Part shown: piece after piece, positions 6,463 to 11,629 of the stretch | Position numbering within the stretch: position 1 is the stretch's first letter | How the letters are laid out: the number at the start of each line of letters is the position of its first letter | Made by a program: the position numbers and the translations under genes | Notes under the pieces: model-generated | The model's database searches: none | The model's input: only the letters and a program-made list of their open reading frames with translations | Told to the model about the DNA's origin: nothing | Source: Caldifarciminota bacterium UBA3079 | GTDB lineage: Bacteria > Hydrothermota > Tepidihabitantia > Tepidihabitantales > Tepidihabitantaceae | Direction of reading: 5' to 3' | Assembly: GCA_002366635.1 (NCBI GenBank) | Contig: DFBN01000132.1 | Location: 1 to 11,629, forward strand | DNA length: 11,629 nucleotides

Positions 6463-7572
6463 ATGGCGGTTCAGCTTTTGTCCGGTAACGAGGCTTGTGC
6501 CATCGGTGCGTTGCGGGCCGGAGTGAAGTTTTTTGCTGGGTATCCGATAACCCCTTCAACAGAGATTGCCGAGTACCTGTCAAGGAAGCTGCCCAAAATT
6601 GGTGGGACCTTTGTCCAGATGGAGGACGAGATTGGCTCAATCTGCTGCATGAACGGCGCTACCGCAGCGGGACTCAAAGCGATGACCGCAACATCAGGTC
6701 CTGGTTTTTCCCTGATGCAGGAAGGTATCGGCTATTCGGCGATGACAGAACTTCCCTGCATTATTGTGAATGTAATGCGCGGTGGGCCGGCGACCGGTTC
6801 GCCAACTAGGTCTTCCCAGAGCGATGTAATGCAGGCAAGGCATGGCACGCATGGTGACCATCCGATTGTTACTCTTTGTCCCTGGAATGTGAAGGAATGT
6901 TTTGACCTGACCGTTGAGGCGGTAAATGTTTCAGAACGGCTGCGTATCCCGGTGATTGTTCTGGCGGATGAAATTACTGGCCATATGCGTGAGACGGTTG
7001 AATTGCCCGAAAAGCCGCTGCTCTGGCACCCGACCAATCCACGCAAGCCACGGGACCAGTACTTCCATTATGATGACAGTAACAACTACGATTCTAATAT
7101 TGCAAGTTTTGGTGAGGGTTACAGGATTCACCTTACAGGTCTTGTTCATCGTAAGGATGGTTTTCCCACCAATGACCCGGAAATAATTAAGTGGAATATG
7201 GACAGATTGCGTAAGAAACTGGAGGATAACGAGTCCTGGCTCTGGGATGTAACCTTTGAGGACCTGGGTTCAGAAACGATAATTGTATGCTATGGCAGCA
7301 CGGCCCGGTCTGCTATGGAGGCAAAACGACAGTATGAGCGCAAAACCGGCCGCAGGGTCGGAATCCTAAGACTCAGGATGATATGGCCTTTTCCCCAGCA
7401 GCGGCTCGTTTCACTTCTCAAGAGCGCACGCAGGGTGATTGTGCCGGAGATGAATCAGGGCCAGTTGAACCGTTCGATTGAACGGACAGTGAGCCCGGAT
7501 GTCCCGGTTATATCGGTCCTGAGGTATGACGGTGAGACCTTGACACCAGAAGCAATAATAGAGGCGCTGTGA
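6463..7572 (+). CDS. 2-oxoacid:ferredoxin oxidoreductase alpha subunit, copy 2
   Basis: 369-residue paralogue of the copy 1 alpha subunit. It shares long blocks: AGYPITPSTE (YPITPS at 27-32), FVQMEDEIGS, TSGPGFSLMQE and, late in the protein, PEMNQGQ. It starts about nine residues later than copy 1. The substrate-side loop reads RGGPATGSPT (106-115) against RGGPSTGLPT in copy 1, and the next residues are RSSQSD instead of LTGQQD. These changes fall where substrate selectivity would be expected to vary, so a different 2-oxoacid is possible; 2-oxoglutarate remains possible too. The ATG at 6463 follows the ferredoxin-subunit stop by three bases with only a weak AGG. The stop overlaps the beta start by one base. 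Confidence 0.94.
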   Translation: MAVQLLSGNEACAIGALRAGVKFFAGYPITPSTEIAEYLSRKLPKIGGTFVQMEDEIGSICCMNGATAAGLKAMTATSGPGFSLMQEGIGYSAMTELPCIIVNVMRGGPATGSPTRSSQSDVMQARHGTHGDHPIVTLCPWNVKECFDLTVEAVNVSERLRIPVIVLADEITGHMRETVELPEKPLLWHPTNPRKPRDQYFHYDDSNNYDSNIASFGEGYRIHLTGLVHRKDGFPTNDPEIIKWNMDRLRKKLEDNESWLWDVTFEDLGSETIIVCYGSTARSAMEAKRQYERKTGRRVGILRLRMIWPFPQQRLVSLLKSARRVIVPEMNQGQLNRSIERTVSPDVPVISVLRYDGETLTPEAIIEAL

Positions 7573-8393
7573 TGGACAAGTTTTTGGATTTCTTCCGCTT
7601 GGATGAGCGTTTTCCCCATATGCTTTGTCCTGGGTGTGGCGTCGGCATTGCGATGGCCACTATGGTTAGGGCTTTTATAGAGCTTGGAATCAATCAAGAC
7701 AAATTATGTGTAGTTTCAGGGATAGGCTGCTCTGGCCGGGTAGCCGGATACCTTGACTGCGATACTTTTCACACTTTGCACGGCAGGGCGATTCCATCGG
7801 CCACTGGTGTCAAGCTGGCCCGTCCAGATATGCATGTGGTAGTGTTCGGGGGCGACGGCGATATTATGGCGATTGGTGGCAACCATTTTATTCACGCTGC
7901 GCGCCGCAATATGGACATAACCGTATTTGTGCTGAATAATCGCACTTATGCGATGACCGGGGGGCAATACTCACCCACAACACCAACACATGAACAGGCT
8001 GCTACTGCGCCGTATGGCAACTGCGAACGCAGCTTTGATATTTGTTTTATGGCCCGGGCGTCGGGCGCGATGTTTGTCGCAAGGAGCACTACTTATCATG
8101 TGGTCCATCTGAAGAAAATGATGGAGCTTGCTTTAGGCAAGACCGGTTTCAGCGTTGTGGAAATCGTATCCCAGTGCCCTACGCTTTATGGAAGATATCA
8201 GGGGCTGGGTGATGCAGTGAGCATGCTGAAATGGATTAAGGAACGGTCAATCGATGTCAGTAAGGTTGAGGACCCATGGCATGTGCCGGGTAAGTTTGTT
8301 ATCGGTGTGCTTCACGACCGTGAGGAGGTAGCTCCTTACACAGAGTTGTATCAGGGTGTGCGCAACGAGGCACGTAAGCAGGAGAGATGTTGA
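7572..8393 (+). CDS. 2-oxoacid:ferredoxin oxidoreductase beta subunit, copy 2
   Basis: 273-residue thiamine diphosphate and iron-sulfur subunit. The cluster ligands are the CPGC pair (Cys19, Cys22), GIGCSG (Cys53) and QCPTLYG (Cys202). The TDP/Mg motif is GDGDIMAIGGNH (94-105), followed by NNRTYAMTGGQ. It is 26 residues shorter than copy 1, losing sequence at both ends, and reads CPTLYGRYQGLGD where copy 1 has CSTVYARRNRLGD. I prefer ATG 7572, which overlaps the alpha stop as TGATG and has GAGG seven bases upstream; GTG 7569 just before it would add one residue. The gamma gene overlaps its end. Confidence 0.94.
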   Translation: MDKFLDFFRLDERFPHMLCPGCGVGIAMATMVRAFIELGINQDKLCVVSGIGCSGRVAGYLDCDTFHTLHGRAIPSATGVKLARPDMHVVVFGGDGDIMAIGGNHFIHAARRNMDITVFVLNNRTYAMTGGQYSPTTPTHEQAATAPYGNCERSFDICFMARASGAMFVARSTTYHVVHLKKMMELALGKTGFSVVEIVSQCPTLYGRYQGLGDAVSMLKWIKERSIDVSKVEDPWHVPGKFVIGVLHDREEVAPYTELYQGVRNEARKQERC

Positions 8394-8923
8394 AGACCGA
8401 AATCAGACTGGCCGGAACAGGGGGACAGGGTGTAATTCTGGCAAGCATCGTGCTGGCCGAGGCCGCAGGTGTTTATGAAGGTCGGCATGTGGTTCAGACC
8501 CAGAGCTATGGCCCGGAAGCCCGCGGTGGGGCATCAAAAGCAGATGTTATTATTTCTGACGAACCGATACTGTTTCCTAAAAGCCGACGGCTGGATGTGC
8601 TCGTTTGCCTGAGCCAGCAGGCGGCAGATAAGTATTTTGACGACCTGAAAGTACGTGGAATAGCAATCATTGACCGGTTCTATGTCCGTGAATGCCCAAG
8701 AGAAGGAACAATCTGCCTGCCACTTTCCGAGACTGCGCGGAACGAACTGGGACGAGAACTCTTCACCAATATTGTTACGCTTGGGGCATTCGCCCAAGTG
8801 ACCCGGTTGGTTAAGCTTCACTCTCTGGAAAAGGCAATTGCTGAACGCGTGCCGCTTCATACACTGGAAATGAACCAGCAAGCATTGACTGTAGGCTGGA
8901 AACTGGCTGCGAATCCGCTGTGA
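8387..8923 (+). CDS. 2-oxoacid:ferredoxin oxidoreductase gamma subunit, copy 2
   Basis: 178-residue gamma subunit, recognised by GTGGQG (10-15) and QSYGPEARGG (39-48), the same signatures as in copy 1. It completes a full D-A-B-C set, so this operon encodes an entire second enzyme and no subunit needs to be borrowed. The start is uncertain. ATG 8387 gives MLKTEIRLAG, but the GGAG at 8381-8384 is only two bases away. TTG 8390 would have five-base spacing and a four-base TTGA overlap with the beta stop, removing one residue. The stop overlaps the downstream GTG by four bases. Confidence 0.93.
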   Translation: MLKTEIRLAGTGGQGVILASIVLAEAAGVYEGRHVVQTQSYGPEARGGASKADVIISDEPILFPKSRRLDVLVCLSQQAADKYFDDLKVRGIAIIDRFYVRECPREGTICLPLSETARNELGRELFTNIVTLGAFAQVTRLVKLHSLEKAIAERVPLHTLEMNQQALTVGWKLAANPL

Positions 8924-10494
8924 GCAAGAAAGAACCGACGATTCAGGCCAGGGTTAAGGAACTACTCAGACCCGGTTTCTTCGGCAAAAAGGTGAGACGG
9001 GTGCGTCTGATTCAGACCCACACATCATGGGTCTTCCTCACAGGCGAGTTTGCGTATAAGGTGAAGAAACCGGTTAACTTTGGTTTTCTTGATTACACTA
9101 CTCTTTCAGCTCGGAAATTCTTCTGTAAGGAGGAATTCCGGCTTAATTGCCAGCTTTCGCCTGACATTTATATTGAGGTAGCAACAGTTACTGAATCGGG
9201 CAGTCGGTTGCGGCTTGGCGGAAGAGGCAGGGTTATTGATTACGCACTGAAAATGCGAGAGTTGCCTCAGGCTTCGATTATGACTGAGCGACTGAAACGG
9301 GACGGGGTGACCTTCAAGCATATTGATGAAATCGCCCGGACTATTAGTAAATTTCACGACCATGCCGAAAGTGGACGCGAAATTTCCCGGTATGGAAGTT
9401 TCGAGATAATCAAACTCAACTGGGATGAGAATTTTGCCCAGACTATTGAGTTTCGCGGCAAGACAATTACTTATCGGGCATTTGACGAAATCAAAGCGGC
9501 AGTGGAGCGGTTCATTAAGGAGAAACGGTATCTTTTCCGGTACCGGCGGGAAAGGGGTTATGTGCGCAAGTGTCACGGTGACCTCCACTCAAGAAATATC
9601 TTTACTGGTGACCGGGTTCACATCTTCGACTGCATCGAATTCAACCCCCGTTTTTCCTGCTCGGATGTTGCCTCGGAAATCGCTTTCATGGTAATGGACC
9701 TGGAATACTTCGGCCGCAAAGATTTGGCCGATTTCTTTGTCGAACGGTATCTGGTTTATTCCAAGGATGTTGGTCTATTACGACTGTTGAATTTCTATAA
9801 ATGCTATCGTGCATATGTTCGGGGTAAGGTAACGAGCTTCAATCTGAATGACCCTGGGATTCAAAAGAAAGCTAAGAGCGAAGCAAAGATTATAGCTCAA
9901 AAATATTTCAAATTATCCAAGCGATATGCCAGTCAGCTTCAGTCTGTTCCTAAACTAGTGGTTATGGTTGGACTACCAGGCACAGGCAAGACCTATTTGG
10001 CCCGGCGTCTTGCAAGTCACTTTGATGCGTTTCATCTTATGAGCGATTCGATTCGCAAGCAGCTTTTAGGGATTCCGGTCGGAACCCACAAGTTCGAAGG
10101 ACCAGGCAAGGGTATCTATACCCGCAATGTCAGTAAGAAAACTTATGCGGAAATGATACGTCGTGCAAGGGTATTTCTTTCAGCCGGTCACAATGTGGTG
10201 CTTGACGCTACATTCCTACATGAAGATTCGCGACAGACTGCCAGGGCTTTGGCCAAGCGTATTGGTGTGCCGATTCTTTTTGTGTATGCCTACTGTCCCG
10301 AGCGAACCGTGATTGCACGGATGCGACGCCGGGTCAAGGAGCACAGTTTTTCTGATGCTGACATTGAGGTTTACCGGGCGATGAAAAGCCGATTCACGCC
10401 GCCGAAGGCCGACAAGAACTTGGTGCGGATTGATACCAGACAGCCTATCGGCACTTCCTTGGGCAAGATTGAGCGCACACTACTTCATTTCTGA
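8920..10494 (+). CDS. Two-domain protein: APH-like kinase fused to P-loop AAA_33-type ATPase
   Basis: 524 residues. The N-terminal half is of the aminoglycoside-phosphotransferase-like kinase fold: YKVKKPVNFGFLDYTTLSARK near residues 46-66 (possible ATP-binding lysine), a catalytic loop HGDLHSRN (219-226), and a metal-binding FDCIEFN (Asp237). The C-terminal third is a P-loop kinase/ATPase with GLPGTGKT (351-358) and VVLDATFLHE (about 426-435) as the second acidic strand. This fixed pair of domains is known in a widespread bacterial family annotated as bifunctional aminoglycoside phosphotransferase/ATP-binding protein. Its true substrate is unknown to me; an antibiotic-resistance role should not be assumed. 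GTG 8920 overlaps the gamma stop as GTGA with no clear Shine-Dalgarno, indicating coupling. Its 3' end overlaps the next gene by 26 bases. Confidence 0.88.
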   Translation: MSKKEPTIQARVKELLRPGFFGKKVRRVRLIQTHTSWVFLTGEFAYKVKKPVNFGFLDYTTLSARKFFCKEEFRLNCQLSPDIYIEVATVTESGSRLRLGGRGRVIDYALKMRELPQASIMTERLKRDGVTFKHIDEIARTISKFHDHAESGREISRYGSFEIIKLNWDENFAQTIEFRGKTITYRAFDEIKAAVERFIKEKRYLFRYRRERGYVRKCHGDLHSRNIFTGDRVHIFDCIEFNPRFSCSDVASEIAFMVMDLEYFGRKDLADFFVERYLVYSKDVGLLRLLNFYKCYRAYVRGKVTSFNLNDPGIQKKAKSEAKIIAQKYFKLSKRYASQLQSVPKLVVMVGLPGTGKTYLARRLASHFDAFHLMSDSIRKQLLGIPVGTHKFEGPGKGIYTRNVSKKTYAEMIRRARVFLSAGHNVVLDATFLHEDSRQTARALAKRIGVPILFVYAYCPERTVIARMRRRVKEHSFSDADIEVYRAMKSRFTPPKADKNLVRIDTRQPIGTSLGKIERTLLHF

Positions 10495-11170
10495 TGCCCA
10501 CTTGGGTTTAGCTCCGGTTGGAACCGAGAGGCGTTTAGTTGCTTTTCTGGAGACAATTCGATGTAAGGCCGATTCACTTTTTATTCTTGGAGACCTTTTC
10601 GACTTTTGGTTTGAGTATGGTCGAACAATACCCAGATATGGTTCCAGGGTTCTTGCGGAAATTTACCGGCTCAAGGAATTCGGGGTGCGAATCGTCTATC
10701 TCTCCGGTAATCACGACTTTCGATTTCAGGGGTTCTTTCGTAGCGAGGTCGGAATAAGGACAGGACATATTGTGGAGGAGACGATAGATGAGCAGCGGAT
10801 ATGGATGAGCCACGGTGATGAGTTAGACCAGCGGTTGGTTTCGGTCCTTTTTCGGCGGCTGATGAGGAGTCGGGCGGGCGAGATTGCTCACTCAATGGTA
10901 CCATCTGGCTTGAGAGCCGAGCTTGCGGTCTGGGCCGCGACTATCAGCAGAGCAAGGGGACAGGACGAGTATCTGTGCCAAGAGATGGTGAGGTTTGCCG
11001 CGGGCAAGCTTGGTAAGGGATTTGACATCGTTGTGATGGGCCATGTTCACCTGCCGGTATTGCAGGAGTTTGAGAATGGAGTTTATCTGAATACCGGTGA
11101 CTGGCTGACCCATTTCTCATATGGGGTTATCCGGAATGGGGCAGTTTCACTTGAGTATTTCCGGGGATAA
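10469..11170 (+). CDS. lpxH: LpxH-like UDP-2,3-diacylglucosamine diphosphatase (metallophosphoesterase)
   Basis: Predicted to cleave UDP-2,3-diacylglucosamine to lipid X and UMP in lipid A synthesis, at the cytoplasmic membrane surface. With a TTG start at 10469 the protein is 233 residues, close to the ~240 of E. coli LpxH. The calcineurin-like metal site is complete: DAH (Asp9, His11), GDLFDFW (Asp42), GNHD (Asn81, His82), SHGD (His115) and GHVH (192-194). E. coli LpxH reads GNRD in the third motif, so this is a divergent branch or a related phosphoesterase; the GDLFDFW and length still favour the LpxH group. TTG 10469 puts the start just before the first strand; the in-frame TTG at 10430 would add 13 residues. 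Either start overlaps the kinase gene. No strong Shine-Dalgarno is visible. Confidence 0.82.
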   Translation: MSAHYFISDAHLGLAPVGTERRLVAFLETIRCKADSLFILGDLFDFWFEYGRTIPRYGSRVLAEIYRLKEFGVRIVYLSGNHDFRFQGFFRSEVGIRTGHIVEETIDEQRIWMSHGDELDQRLVSVLFRRLMRSRAGEIAHSMVPSGLRAELAVWAATISRARGQDEYLCQEMVRFAAGKLGKGFDIVVMGHVHLPVLQEFENGVYLNTGDWLTHFSYGVIRNGAVSLEYFRG

Positions 11171-11180
11171 ATTTTTGGGG

Positions 11181-11629
11181 TTAGCACAGATTTTTACCAT
11201 ATATCCGCCACATTGAGGACCAGTAGTTCCTGCCTTTTCTTAATTCTGGAACGATGTTTCGAACAGCTTGTCGCAATTGCCGTTCCCAAATGACCGGATA
11301 ATTAAGCACTACCGTCCGGTGCTTGCCCACACCGCGAGCCAGAATCGTCGGCAGGATATCGGAGAAATTCCGGGGCCGGTTAAACAGATTCACGGTTGTT
11401 GACCGATACCAGCCTTTTCCTTCCCTGATGATTCCATGATATACGATATGCACCGGAATACCTCTGATTTGGAACCCGTATCGGTTAACCCAATTTTTCC
11501 GCTGAGGAATTAGCCTGGACCAAACCCAGCCCGGGTGTTCGCAGAAGATGGTTTTCTCTCCCAGGCTGAGGAAATGGCTGAAGATGTTGTCCATCCGCTG
11601 TGGCCTCGGGCCTATGATTTTTTCAGGCA
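11181..11629 (-). CDS. Possible glycosyltransferase N-terminal domain, short, 5' end beyond window
   Basis: Open frame of 148 codons entering from the right edge on the minus strand and ending at TAA 11183-11181. An internal ATG lies at 11594, but the frame stays open to the edge, and the upstream residues KKIIGPRPQRMDNIF look like the first strand and loop of a protein, so the start is probably just outside. The GPRPQRMD segment, followed by EKTIFCEHPGW, weakly resembles the N-terminal Rossmann half of GT4/GT1-like glycosyltransferases (pattern '.RPQ....L...G..V.Y.E.P', from memory). If so, the C-terminal donor-binding half is missing, because the gene stops ten bases from the lpxH stop. It could be a truncated remnant or a genuinely short protein. 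Identity is tentative. Confidence 0.5.
   Translation of the reverse strand, partial: PEKIIGPRPQRMDNIFSHFLSLGEKTIFCEHPGWVWSRLIPQRKNWVNRYGFQIRGIPVHIVYHGIIREGKGWYRSTTVNLFNRPRNFSDILPTILARGVGKHRTVVLNYPVIWERQLRQAVRNIVPELRKGRNYWSSMWRIYGKNLC

Noticed and set aside
2613..8923. Pyruvate:ferredoxin oxidoreductase
   Set aside because: The separate alpha, beta, gamma and ferredoxin subunits with YPITPSTE and PSTGLPT-type loops fit the 2-oxoglutarate/2-oxoacid group better, and sucCD adjacency supports this for copy 1.
9106..9588. 160-codon minus-strand open frame inside the kinase gene
   Set aside because: Antisense to the conserved kinase domain, with no recognisable motif.
8920..10494. Antibiotic-resistance aminoglycoside phosphotransferase
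   Set aside because: Only the kinase fold is shared; the fusion to a P-loop domain marks a different, widespread family of unknown substrate.

Overview
The window looks like part of the chromosome of an anaerobic Gram-negative bacterium. Central carbon metabolism here relies on CoA-dependent, ferredoxin-linked 2-oxoacid oxidoreductases, and an LpxH-like lipid A phosphatase implies an outer membrane. Genes are very tightly packed, with 4-26 base overlaps and GTG/TTG starts. The style recalls uncultured candidate-phylum anaerobes (for example WOR-3/Stahlbacteria- or Zixibacteria-like lineages), but that placement is a weak inference. No rRNA, tRNA, mobile element, phage gene or CRISPR array is visible.

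Layout, left to right: (1) The 5' part of a gene for an exported protein runs off the left edge on the minus strand (1-485). (2) sucC-sucD (601-2606, plus) encode both subunits of succinyl-CoA synthetase. (3) A four-gene minus-strand operon (5490 down to 2613) encodes a 2-oxoacid:ferredoxin oxidoreductase in the order ferredoxin subunit (D), alpha (A), beta (B), gamma (C). It ends six bases from sucD. (4) A 183-base divergent promoter region follows. (5) A plus-strand operon (5674-11170) starts with a guanine/nucleoside deaminase, then a second, paralogous D-A-B-C oxidoreductase, then a fused APH-like kinase/P-loop ATPase, then an LpxH-like metallophosphoesterase. (6) A short convergent minus-strand gene runs in from the right edge; it resembles the N-terminal part of a glycosyltransferase.

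Functionally, SucCD interconverts succinate and succinyl-CoA. A 2-oxoglutarate:ferredoxin oxidoreductase interconverts succinyl-CoA + CO2 + reduced ferredoxin with 2-oxoglutarate. The left half of the window therefore encodes two consecutive steps of an oxidative or reductive TCA segment. The second oxidoreductase keeps all cofactor motifs but differs in the alpha-subunit GGP loop, in the N- and C-terminal parts of beta and in the ferredoxin tail. It may use another 2-oxoacid or electron partner.

Four candidate promoters share a TTGACN-N16-TANANT layout. Two of them (sucC and the deaminase) place transcription starts almost at the start codon, suggesting leaderless mRNAs. No convincing intrinsic terminator was found, and no stretch over 300 bases lacks a gene. 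I see no clearly novel defence or mobile system. The most unusual item is the head-to-head duplicated oxidoreductase locus and the mixed content of the second operon.
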